The notes below the pieces were generated by a model. That model worked only from the letters and a program-made list of their open reading frames with translations, did not search any database and was not told the DNA's origin. A stretch of DNA of 64,000 nucleotides from Ophioderma brevispina. Taxonomy: Eukaryota > Echinodermata > Ophiuroidea > Amphilepidida > Ophiodermatidae. The position numbers and the translations under genes were made by a program. Shown here piece after piece: positions 1-8,532 of this stretch (position 1 is its first letter; each line of letters starts with the position of its first letter). Location: NCBI GenBank assembly GCA_023653785.1, contig JAMKCH010012749.1:1-64000 (forward strand), given 5' to 3'.

Positions 1-507
1 CGAGCTCAAGCTATTGTCGAAAGATTCAACAGGACACTGGCGGAAAGATTGTTTGGATATCAGTACGCGAAAGAAATTTTGTTGGAAGCCAGAGGTGAAA
101 AGAATGTTAGATCCAGAGAATGGGTACAAAGACTGCCAGACGTGATCGCAGCTTTGAATGACGAAAAAACTCGTCTGATTGGGATGAAACCCAGCGAGGC
201 AATCAAGAAGAAGAAAATCGAAGCCAAGAGTTCAGCTCCGCAAAAAATTAAGGATGAGATTCAAATTCCAAGCAATGTGAAATTGAGGTACTTGTATGAA
301 CCCGGAGAATCTGAGGGAGATTCAAGAAGGAGAGCAACAGACCCAATTTGGTCTCTTGAAACATACACAATCGACGGTGTTGTGAAGAAGAGTGGAGATC
401 CAATTTTGTATTATTTAACGGATGGTGCTCCAAAGCGAGCCTTCGCTAGACAAGAATTGTTGGTCGTTCCTGAGGGGACAGTCAATCCACCAAAGAATTT
501 GAAATAA
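1..507 (+). CDS. Polinton integrase, C-terminal part (5' end outside window)
   Basis: This is the C-terminal 168 residues of a DDE integrase that would join the element ends to target DNA. The frame is open from base 1 and ends at TAA 505-507. The first residues read RAQAIVERFNRTL; the Glu at 19-21 is in the position of the catalytic Glu of the DD(35)E triad, and the following VERFNRTL helix is typical of Polinton and retroviral integrases. A helical stretch with an NDEKTRLIGMKPSEA motif follows, then a lysine-rich linker, then a small beta-rich C-terminal module ending in FARQELLVVP, like the chromo/SH3-like tail of Polinton integrases. The two catalytic Asp residues lie upstream of the window. 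No frameshift or stop is seen, so this fragment could be functional. It converges with the HNH gene, leaving 104 bases between the stop codons. Confidence 0.85.
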   Translation, partial: RAQAIVERFNRTLAERLFGYQYAKEILLEARGEKNVRSREWVQRLPDVIAALNDEKTRLIGMKPSEAIKKKKIEAKSSAPQKIKDEIQIPSNVKLRYLYEPGESEGDSRRRATDPIWSLETYTIDGVVKKSGDPILYYLTDGAPKRAFARQELLVVPEGTVNPPKNLK

Positions 508-528
508 CGAGCTGCAAAAAAAAAAAAT

Positions 529-553
529 TCCTCTCAAAATTAATTTGATAGGA
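529..553. terminator. Hairpin between convergent Polinton genes
   Basis: TCCT-C-TCAAA, a five-base loop ATTAA, then TTTGA-T-AGGA form a nine-pair stem with one mismatch. It is flanked by a 12-base A run before and an eight-base T run after. It lies between the integrase stop (507) and the HNH stop (612-614), so it is in the right place to end both transcripts. Hairpins at gene ends are known in mimivirus-like systems; applying that here is inference. Confidence 0.45.
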
Positions 554-611
554 TTTTTTTTATGCTTTTTCAAATCTGTACCGCAAACCAGTAGTACTTG
601 ACAGTGCGGTA

Positions 612-1073
612 TTATAACCTTTTTTTCTTTCGTATGATTCTGGAAATAGTACCAACATTGACGTCTAGTTCGTTTGCGGCAGCTTTCTGGCTAGAAAAGG
701 TTTTTCTTGTACCATTTTCGAGGCAAATGGAAACGACTGAAATTGGTGTTTTAGATTGTTGCCCATCAAGTGATTTTCGAAGGTTATCTGATTGAGTTAG
801 CATTTGAAGATTATCAATGCAGTTGTTTGTCTTATTATTGTCTATATGATCGATTTAAAGCTCTACTGGAGTTTTGCCCTTGAAACACTCGTATACAAAG
901 CGATCTACAGAATATTGCTTCCGTACACCATTCAACCAAAGACCTACATAAGGATATCCACTATTTTGGAGGCTAGGTTTCAAAATTCTCTTTCTTTTCA
1001 AATTCATAACTGATCCATCCTCTTTCGCCCCATAATTGCGGTAAACCTGGTGTTGTGCTATACAGCCCGGCAT
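612..1073 (-). pseudogene. HNH endonuclease of the Polinton, one in-frame stop
   Basis: The reading frame encodes a 153-residue protein interrupted once by TAA at 855-857; the frame is otherwise open on both sides. The N-terminal half (YGAKEDGSVMNLKRKR... YSVDRFVYECFKGKTP) resembles the region before the HNH core in phage and organelle HNH homing endonucleases. Directly after the stop comes IDHIDNNKTNNCIDNLQML, the DHID-N-NN-NL core of the HNH metal-binding fold. The C-terminal part (KTPISVVSICLENG... FSSQKAAANELDVNVGTISRIIRKKKRL) matches a NUMOD1-type helix-turn-helix DNA-binding module. The stop replaces a single residue just before the core, so one substitution could explain it. Without readthrough the product would lack the catalytic core. 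The start is the ATG at 1071-1073, preceded by the motif shared with the next gene. Confidence 0.8.
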
Positions 1074-1107
1074 CTTGATTTTCTATATATTACAGACTTT
1101 ATAGGCC
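1071..1107 (-). promoter_or_regulatory. Conserved upstream block of the HNH gene
   Basis: Read on the minus strand, CCTATAAAGTCTGTAATATA then TAGAAAATCAAG leads straight into the ATG. Nearly the same block precedes the ATG at 1533. A TATAAA sequence sits about 27-32 bases before the start codon in both. The shared spacing suggests a common Polinton early or late promoter; this is inference from two copies. Confidence 0.5.
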
Positions 1108-1135
1108 AAAATCAATTTTTTTGGGGTCGGAAAAA

Positions 1136-1160
1136 AAATCCCTGGTCAAACCAGGGATTT
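1136..1160 (-). terminator. Perfect hairpin plus T run after the acidic-tail gene
   Basis: A perfect ten-pair stem (AAATCCCTGG / CCAGGGATTT) with a five-base loop overlaps the TAA stop of the 1159-1533 gene. On the minus strand it is followed at once by an eight-T run. It lies between this gene and the HNH gene downstream, so it looks like a transcript 3' end signal in the virus-like style of gene-end hairpins. Confidence 0.55.
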
Positions 1161-1533
1161 ACTCACTCTCGGAGCCAGACTCATCAGACTCTGGCTCGGA
1201 CTCATTCAAAACCAAATCAAAATCGTAGTAAAATTTAGTTTTTGAGCCCTTGCATTTTTTCGTGCCATTTGATCTGATGTACACGGGCAGATCTGATTTC
1301 TTCACGGTGTGAAGACGCTCGGTGAGGAGGCTCGGAACGAAAACCTTGAATTTATTGCGTGGGTCTTCGCTCACCAAATTTACAACGCAGCCCTCGCCGA
1401 ATTTTGTTTCAGTGAACTTGAATTTAGTGAGGGCGTAAATTTCTCCTTCTTCGAGAACATCAACATTTTGAACCTGCTTTTGCGTTTGCAAGCGAGCTTC
1501 GAATTTCTCAGCTGACGGGATATACACTGCCAT
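1159..1533 (-). CDS. Small Polinton protein with acidic C-terminal tail
   Basis: The 124-residue product begins MAVYIPSAEKFEARLQ and ends in a Glu/Ser/Asp-rich tail (NESEPESDESGSESE). The frame extends upstream to an ATG at 1698, but the internal ATG at 1531-1533 is chosen because the TATA-like block shared with the HNH gene ends exactly there and the extra 55 residues look non-coding. The middle has alternating strands (ALTKFKFTETKFGEGCVVNL, KFKVFVPSLLTERL) that would suit an OB-type barrel. A small beta domain followed by an acidic tail is the layout of viral single-stranded DNA binding proteins; that role is inferred and not shown by any diagnostic motif. I do not recognise a named family. 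The frame is intact. Confidence 0.65.
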   Translation of the reverse strand: MAVYIPSAEKFEARLQTQKQVQNVDVLEEGEIYALTKFKFTETKFGEGCVVNLVSEDPRNKFKVFVPSLLTERLHTVKKSDLPVYIRSNGTKKCKGSKTKFYYDFDLVLNESEPESDESGSESE

Positions 1534-1570
1534 TTTGATTTTCTTTATATTGCAAAATTTATAAGTCACT
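1534..1570 (-). promoter_or_regulatory. Conserved upstream block of the acidic-tail gene
   Basis: The minus strand reads CTTATAAATTTTGCAATATA then AAGAAAATCAAA before the ATG. Compared with the block at 1071-1107 it differs at only a few positions over about 34 bases, including a shared TATAAA and a shared AGAAAATCAA next to the start codon. Confidence 0.5.
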
Positions 1571-1786
1571 GGGGTGTACAGGGGGTTCTGTGGGTTGTAC
1601 GTGGGGAGTGGGATGTACAGGGATTGCTGTGTAATGGTGTGGAAGGAAGTGGGGACTTTTGCACAGGAGTTTCTGTAAAATCGATTTTTGGCTGTCAACT
1701 CTCTTTTTACCCCTACTAAGTACGTCTTTTAGAGTCTTTTAGAATGCACGGAATGATCATTTAACGACATTTATCAGGTTTGTTAA

Positions 1787-2060
1787 CAGGGCCGTACGCA
1801 GAATTTTTTTTACGGGTGGTGCGGGTCTTCAAAAAAGTGGAACTTTTTTTGGAAAAATGGACCTAACCCCCCCAAAATGGTCCTTTTTGGACGTTTTTAA
1901 TCTCATCATCACACCAAATTGGACTTTTTCATCTTATTTTCTCTAAATTGGGTTTACCTTTTTATAAAAAAAATCGGCAAAAAGTGGACCTTTTGCCCCC
2001 TTTGGTGGTAATTTGTTGGGGGTGCGAACGCACCCCCCCCCCCCCCCTGCGTAGGCCTAG
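1787..2060. repeat. Short inverted-ended repeat, family A copy 1
   Basis: Begins CAGGGCCGTACGCAG and ends CTGCGTAGGCCT, an imperfect terminal inverted repeat. Inside are blocks of AAAAGTGGACCTTTT and AAAATGGTCCTTTTTGGAC and a 17-base C run near the right end. Related copies lie at 2694-3003 and 23024-23284. No coding capacity; a non-autonomous DNA element is likely. Confidence 0.6.
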
Positions 2061-2354
2061 GTTTTGTAAGAATATTTAACTTTACATTATGCACACGACA
2101 CTAGGAGGTATTATAATTTCATAATATTACCCATGGTACATAATGTAAAACCTCTAGTGTTTTGAATGGAAAATGGCTCTTGACTCTGTAAAATACTTCA
2201 TGTTTTCAACTTCCATGTAATGTAAAAACTAAATACTTATTAAAACCATAAGGTCATGTACTTTTTCGTATACCTATTTTAATAGTTTGGACATACAACA
2301 AGAGATATCTGCTACGGGGAAATATACCAGTACGTGTTTGATATGAGTAATGAG
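2061..2354. other. No gene seen
   Basis: AT-rich sequence. The only local structure is a small hairpin at 2107-2132 (GGTATTAT / ATAATATTACC). Confidence 0.6.
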
Positions 2355-2609
2355 CGGTCATTATTTATGCCCGGGGGAATGGAGTATTTCAACTTTTTTC
2401 GGCAAAATTTTCGCGTTCCCTCCTCGCTTCCGTTCAAAAATTTCACACTCCCCCTTTGATCATGCTGATTTCTCCATTTAAAAGTTTCAGGTTCCCTCTC
2501 TCTCGTTGATGAGAAATGTCACGTTCTCCTATCTCCTCCCCTCTCTCTTACAAAAATTTTTCGGTTCCCCCCCCCCATCAAATCCCTTCTTCCCTGGCGT
2601 AAACTGACC
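2355..2609 (+). repeat. Pyrimidine-rich MITE-like repeat, family B copy 1
   Basis: Starts GGTCATTATTTATGCCCGGG and ends CCCTGGCGTAAACTGACC, so the ends are roughly inverted. The body is lines of TTCCC, TTTCGG and CTCCC. A second copy in the opposite orientation is at 37836-38062, sharing the CAACTTTTTTTCGGC block and the ATTTAAAAGTT block. Confidence 0.55.
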
Positions 2610-2627
2610 CTCCTAAGCTTGGACGAC

Positions 2628-2687
2628 TGCCATTTAGGTAAAGCGAAATGATTCCTGATGGCAGCGTAATAATAATAATAATAATAG
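2628..2687 (+). repeat. 3' fragment of the tRNA-derived SINE
   Basis: TGCCATTTAGGTAAAGCGAA, then TGATTCCTGATGGCAGCGTA followed by an (ATA) run, matches the body of the full SINE at 13642-13979 (TGCCACCTAGATGAAGCGAA and TTTCCTGAAGGCGGCGTTAT). The head is missing. Confidence 0.55.
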
Positions 2688-2693
2688 ACAACA

Positions 2694-3003
2694 TAGGCCC
2701 GTACCGCATGGGGGGGTGGTGCGGTCGCACCCTCCCCCCCAAATTTCCCACAATGGGAAAAAGGTCAGCTTTTTGCTGATTTTTTTTTTGTACAACGGTC
2801 CGCAAAATTTAAGAAAATCTTGACAAGAAAGCCCGCTTTTGTGATAAAATTTTCCAAAAGTCCCAAAAAGGACCATTTTAGGGGGTTGCGCCACTTTTTA
2901 ACCAATAAAGGTCCACACTTTTTCGAAAAAACCACTCCACTTTTTCGAATCCCCGCACCCCCACCCCCCCCCCAAAAAAAATAATCCTTGGTACGGGCCC
3001 TGA
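2694..3003. repeat. Short inverted-ended repeat, family A copy 2
   Basis: Ends are GGCCCGTACC and GGTACGGGCC, an exact ten-base inverted repeat. The interior shares the AAAAGGACCATTTTAGGGGG and AAAGGTCCACACTTTTT blocks with copy 1. C runs occur at both shoulders. Confidence 0.6.
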
Positions 3004-3185
3004 CACAGCGTTTTGAAGGTGCTTACGCTGCAAAAAAAATCGTTATTTTTAAAAAGTGAGTTTCTTATTTTGGGATTATTACTATTATTATTTACCTGCC
3101 ATAAAACAATTTTGCCAATAAACGTGTGGAAGCTTATTTTTCCGCGTTTCAAACACATCCTCCCTCCCCTGACGTATTCACATCC

Positions 3186-3745
3186 TTAAAGCAATAATGG
3201 CACATTTTTTGAAGAGCGCCCCCATTTTCGAAATTTGGATATTTTTGCACGTTACGTTGGTAATTATCTAGGAAAAACTATAAACTGCGAACGAGAATGC
3301 TAAAAAATGGCAATTTATTTATCACAAAATAATCAAGTTTTGTAATTAAGAATTGGAGCCCAGATTGGTCTTTACGGCAAGCTGGAAACGCTACGTTTAT
3401 GTCCCGTCCATGATGAATAGTGCACCTCGAGAAATACGATCTAACTTGAACTTGCCTGAACTATTAAACACTAATGGATGATTCGTAGACACTTACCTTG
3501 CGCTATTTCCCGGCTATTCACATTGGAAGTCGTTTCCAGCAGCCGTTGAATGATTATCGGGGATCCCCCGATAATAATTATTCTAGTACAAAATCCTTCG
3601 TTTGTGACACATAGACATTTTCGACTTAACCGCATTCACAGGTATGTTTTACTAGGCCAGTTACCAATGCAACGTGTAAAATCTCAATTTTTTTGAAAAA
3701 TTGGGGCGGCTCTTCAAAGCAATGTTGCTACTATTGTGGGCTTAA
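3186..3745 (-). mobile_element. TTAAAGC-ended MITE, copy 1 (about 560 bp)
   Basis: Starts TTAAAGCAATAATGGCACAT and ends, diverged, in GGGCTTAA. The inverted arms share GAAGAGCGCCCCCATTTT and its complement. The internal palindrome TTATCGGGGATCCCCCGATAA is near the right end, and the block that reads GGACGGACATAAACGTAGC in other copies is reverse-complemented here. So this copy is inverted relative to those at 53083 and 57159. Confidence 0.75.
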
Positions 3746-5383
3746 AACAGCAGTATGTGTATAATTTAAGAGTAAGTTCCCACCAAAGATATAGTATTGA
3801 AGCATACAGAAATCAAGCAAGCCTCCCTCAAAAAACTACATACACTTTCAGTTATTTGAAAAATGATGTTCCATTCTGTGGAATAATTCAAGTTATGCTT
3901 GGTTAATTCCTGGATGAAAGAAATCAGCGATAGGATTAAATCCTCATAATCACCTTTTCAACTCTATACATTTGATACGATTTCTTTTATTTCTTTCAGA
4001 AATTGGCCTGAAAGAATAACTAACCAAATTTCAGAAGTTAGGTAGATTAACTCTTTTGAAGTGACTTGCTAGTTGGCGGCAGTGAATCAGTGCGTATCAA
4101 TGCGTAATCCCAAAAACCAATGACCATACATCTAGTAAACGGATAAAAGCAAAAGATGAATTCAGCTACCTTTTAAGCCCAAAACACAGATGCCTTTTTA
4201 GCTGTGTCGCCATGAGAGATATTTTGTATTTATTTTCTTAAACTTTCCACTCCCCATATTCCACCAAAATGAAGATAGATGCGGGCACAGGAAGTCGCGA
4301 ATTTACAAACTTATTTCGCACGTAAACTGACACCAAACTTTATTGCAATGTCGGTCTATCATTTCGCATAATTCACATTTTATTATTTTGGATGTAGGCC
4401 TACCACCACCTTTCATAAAAAAGAAAGTTTAACAACAGAAATAAAGAGAGGTTGATTTAAATGCAAATATTTTATTATGTTTGTATATTGTTTTTGTTTG
4501 ATAATTAAATCAGTAAATATAATCTATAATCTCAACTCTCTTCTGAAAAAAACATAGTGCAGTTAGTGTCCATATAACGGGCCTCGACCTTTGCCACCCA
4601 ACAATCCTGGTGACATGATCCATTCATAGTTTGACCTTATGTAAATGATTCCCACTTCACAGGACAGGGCACCATCCCAATCAGCTGTCAATGAACATGC
4701 TATGGATGAGATACCCACACACGTTGCATGAACATTGGCGATTATAGGCCTGTTTTTACACACGTTGAAAGCCTTGTTAGAAATGGCCCTTTCGGATCTT
4801 TTAAAGCACCCATATGTCACCAAATAAACAAAACACCACCCTTATAGAAAATAAGTTTATCTTGCTTTTCGCTTTTCTATATACGAAGAGTATAGGTTTA
4901 ACCGTTTTGTCTATGCGCCCTCTTGATCCGCCCAGCCTCAAGGTGATTTTTGCCATAGAGTTAGCATTATCATTATAGCAAAATCCACCTTTAAATAAAC
5001 TCCATTTTCGGATTTTCCTGAAATGTTCTATCGAATAAAATCACATTATGTTATTGAGAAAATATTCTACAATTAAGAGCTTCTACGAAGAAAATACCTT
5101 GAGCACTTTTCTCGCACCGACTTGAGTTTCTCATGTCCTATGCGTTAAGCACAGAGTACGCATGACAGGTCAATAGCCTATTGATGCCCTGTGTGCACGT
5201 GAATAGGGAAATGACGACTGCAAGATGATGAAGTAAATCCCGTATCCCTATTACAATATTTGTGTCTAGCAAATTTCGTTACATTTGTAAATCTTTGTCG
5301 ATTTGTTACATTTCAAACGGCGTTTATTTATTAACATGCAATGGAATTGGGGTACTATTTGCGTAGCACAAGGCCCAATACAA
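3746..5383. other. No recognisable gene
   Basis: AT-rich unique-looking sequence. A minus-strand open frame of 86 codons at 4563-4823 has mixed composition but no motif I recognise and no splice or start context that would support it. Confidence 0.5.
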
Positions 5384-5465
5384 GGGGAGTTTCCGTAATC
5401 TAACCTATCTGACACACACTTTATCTGACACACTTATGATTTCGGAAACCTTAACAGAATATACA
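5384..5465 (+). repeat. GGAGTTTCCGTAA MITE, left half (copy 1)
   Basis: AGGGGAGTTTCCGTAATCTA, then two CTGACACAC repeats and CACTTATGATTTCGG, matches the left arm of the complete hairpin elements at 8341-8510 and 13486-13624. The right arm is absent nearby; a TTTATTCCGTAAAAG piece at 5841 may be its remnant. Confidence 0.55.
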
Positions 5466-6037
5466 AAAGCATCTGTATGTGAGTTTCTGATAAAATAGGT
5501 TGAGAAGAGCATTGGTTTTTGAAGTTATGTCTAAAATTGCCCAAATTCCCCATTGACTTTACATGCAAAATTGAAAATCCATGGAACCAATATCAAACTT
5601 CATTTGATATGAAAATGCTTGCCAGAATCGTTTTGAGCAGCCAAAATGGCCATCAAATCCACTTGTTTAAATAGAGGTTTAAAAAAAAGTATTTATATTA
5701 TTTTGCCCACTCCTATTAATATTGTAAAATGTACTTTGTGCTGTGAGGATTTCGGTTCATCCTTCATGTAAGACTGCATGGAATTAGCCTAGCATGAAAT
5801 CTTCTATAAGAGGATCAAAGGATTACAAGGATTGTACAGCTTTATTCCGTAAAAGAGTCTTTACTCTAGTCTAACTCATGAATATCTTACACCAAGAACA
5901 CACCAGGATTTCCGGGAATTCCTTCATATAATTCCCGAATGAAATAATCGATATAGACATGTATAGAGTTGAATGGTGTTTATAGGCTTTATTCCGGAAT
6001 TCCGTATAGGCTTGATTGATTTCTTTCATCCAAGACT

Positions 6038-7910
6038 TAAGTCGTGTCCACACGGTCGGACTTAAGTCACTTAATACCGGTACTAACTCGGGTCGGTATT
6101 AACGTCGGACTTAAAGTTGCCGTGTGGACGCTCACTGATCGGATCTAAATCCTGTCGGTATTACTATCGGACTTAAATTTGGTCGTGTGGACGCACATTT
6201 AACGGTATTAGCACTTAGTCCCGACATAACTTTAAGTCCGATAAGCTTGTTACCGGTACTAGCTGACCGTAAGTGGTCCATGGCAACTGGCATCGGAGTT
6301 ATAAACTTTCACCCAAAGAAGGTTAGAATAATGATTAAATTTGAATTAAAGAAACATGTGAAAACATTGTTACTTATCGAAATCTGTTTATCAACTCACA
6401 GAAACCTAAACACCATTGCAAAAACTCTCACAATGACCATTTAAATGGAAATTAACGGCAAAATCAATTCATTTTGGTGAAAATGATACTTTCTGTGAAA
6501 ACCAATACAAAAGTAATGCAATGTCCGTCCGTGATGAAAGAGTGTCCGTCCGTCATGATTTTCAATTTTGGTGAAAATATATTTAAGTTTAAACTTTCAT
6601 TCACACGTAGTGCAGGTCAATATAAAGTGAGATAGCTCAGCGTGTTTTTTTTCTAATTTCTGACCTGCTAAAGGAATAAAACCACTTTGTACATTCTTTG
6701 TGTCATCACGTATGCACAAGTTTGCATCAAAATGCTAATAACCGTGTGACAGAACTATTTCTGTAGAAATATTTTCTAATAGTTTTTGGGTTTCCTTAGA
6801 ATAATGTTCAAGCTATAATATTAAACAAAACCTTAGAAAATTTGAAAGTAAAAAAACTAAGACCACATTAATTATAGTGAAAAAAAGTCCGTCTGTGACA
6901 AAATGGCCTGATCCAAAGGTTTCCACCCCTTGTAACTTTTTTAAACCATGGTCCAAGTAACTTGTGATATAAGGGATAACCCTTAAAGTAATTTCAACAC
7001 AAACATCTGAAAATTAAATCTTCACCTTGATGCTAACCCTAAACCGATCAGGCTTAACCTTGCTCGAAGAGGACAAGGTAAGAAGAAGCCTGTTTTGGTT
7101 GTACATTCGAAACATGCAGAATGCCGAGCTGGCTTTCCATCAGGGGCGTAAACGCGTAACTAGACCTCTAGTCAAGTGTGGGCAAGGACCTTGCAGTTGA
7201 CGGGCAAAGATTAATTCGGGGATTAATTTTCCCCCGAATCAGTGGCGTATCCAGGATTTTGGACACAATAATGTAGGATTTGGGAAACGTTTAATGCACT
7301 CGCTTCGCTTGCCGGCTGACTTATTTCTTTGAGTCGCAAAATGAGACGGTGTCAGCCTCTGCATGCTGTAAATCATAACATCAAAACACCCGGCTTCTCC
7401 CTGGCTCTCCTCTTCTCTTTACTCTTTCCTCCCTTTTCCTTGCCCCCTTTTTCTCCCTTCTCTTCAAAATTTCTCCCCATATTTTTCCAAGGGTGTCTGA
7501 GTTGCCCACTTCGCCCACCCGACTAATGCCACTGCTTTCCGTGCTTTACTTCAGAAAATACGAAAATGCCACTGCTAGTTCCGATAGAACGCGTCCACAC
7601 GTACTTTACTAGTACCGGTCGTAACTTTATGACCGGACTTAACCCTGCTCTTCTTCGGCATTAAATCGTCGGACTTAAGCCGAGTTAGGTCCGATAGAGT
7701 TAACCCCGACGCGCGTCCACACGGCAAAGTTATATCCGACACTAAAACCGATCAATTTAGGTCCGGTAATAAGTGACTTATGTCCGACCGCATGTGGAGA
7801 CGAATACAATAGGGTACAATAGACGTGCGGGAGATAAGCGGATTTGTTTTTTACAATTCCATCAGACTTAGTTAATACCGGTAATAATTACACGTGTGGA
7901 CACGACTTTA
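6038..7910. mobile_element. 1.87 kb DNA element with TAAGTCGTGTCCACACG ends
   Basis: The left end TAAGTCGTGTCCACACG is matched by CGTGTGGACACGACTTTA on the right. Both shoulders (about 6050-6290 and 7590-7890) are packed with short motifs in both orientations: GTGTGGACGC, TCGGACTTAA and TAATACCGGTA. Subterminal motif clusters are typical binding arrays for a transposase. The core (6300-7580) is AT-rich with no transposase-like frame, so the copy is non-autonomous. Superfamily unknown. Confidence 0.7.
7239..7538. repeat. CAGTGGCGTA-ended insert nested in the 1.87 kb element
   Basis: Starts CAGTGGCGTATCCAGGATTT and ends CCCGACTAATGCCACTG, giving an imperfect inverted end. The right half is T/C-rich (CTCTTCTCTTTACTCTTTCC). 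The CAGTGGCGTA start resembles those at 8832 and 63925. Confidence 0.45.
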
Positions 7911-8036
7911 GTAGCGATGTTGCGGCTTCCGTCGTACGGTACTCATACATAAGCTTCTTTTCAAGTTAGCTGCTGCGCCTCAAAAGAAGCCTATTGTATG
8001 AATACCGTACGACTCTAGCCGCAACATGGCTACTGT
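7911..8036. repeat. 126-bp near-palindrome
   Basis: AGTAGCGATGTTGCGGCT ... GTCGTACGGTACTCATACAT ... AAGCTTCTTTT pairs with AAAAGAAGCC ... GTATGAATACCGTACGAC ... AGCCGCAACATGGCTACT. The loop is about 20 bases. It abuts the right end of the 1.87 kb element exactly, so it is either a separate MITE or the target palindrome into which that element inserted. Confidence 0.65.
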
Positions 8037-8340
8037 TACACCAAGGATACGCCGGATTTCCTTTTGTTTAGCAAAGCCTACCAAAATAGAATAGTTTGGC
8101 CTCGCCGAATATTGATTATAGCTACAGAGTGCATTTTGCGCTGGTCACCGCCTATTGTTGGACATGGAGTTTTATATTCCGTTGAGTGGCAATAGGATCA
8201 ATTAGGCCAATTACGTATGTTTAAAGACTAAAGTGTAAAGTATAATGTTGTAAAATCCTTTATCGTCGCCGTATCGTGACCCTTATTTCTGAAAGACATT
8301 ATCTCCAGTGTGTAAGCCTGCCTACAGCTAGAATAAAACT

Positions 8341-8510
8341 GGAGTTTCCGTAAGCAGACACATCTGACACACTATTTTCTGACAGACTTATGAATTCGAA
8401 ACCTTAACAGAATAAAGCTGTGCTTTATTCCGTGAAGGGTTTCCGAATTCATAAGTGTATCAGAAAAAGTGGGTCAGAAGGGCCAGGTTACCGAAACTCG
8501 GGGATTAGGT
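8341..8510. repeat. GGAGTTTCCGTAA MITE, copy 2
   Basis: Left arm GGAGTTTCCGTAAGCAGACA with CATCTGACACAC and CTTATGAATTCG; right arm CGAATTCATAAGTGTATCAG ending CCAGGTTACCGAAACTC. The centre holds the AATAAAGC / GCTTTATT pair. Confidence 0.7.
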
Positions 8511-8532
8511 CACAATCAGAGTGGGTCACAAT

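Larger units (their letters stand above)
1..1700. mobile_element. Polinton/Maverick terminal portion (truncated by window edge)
   Basis: Three closely packed genes sit here: a retroviral-type integrase on the plus strand, and an HNH endonuclease and a small acidic-tailed protein on the minus strand. Integrase plus small virus-like genes at high density, without introns, is the Polinton (Maverick) pattern; no other metazoan element class I know combines them this way. The rest of the element (polymerase, capsid, ATPase, protease) would lie left of base 1. I could not place the right terminal inverted repeat; the boundary near 1700 is simply where coding ends. Confidence 0.75.

Noticed and set aside
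4563..4823. 86-codon minus-strand frame that could be a cytoplasmic exon of the receptor
   Set aside because: No splice sites in suitable phase and no resemblance to phosphatase or kinase domains.
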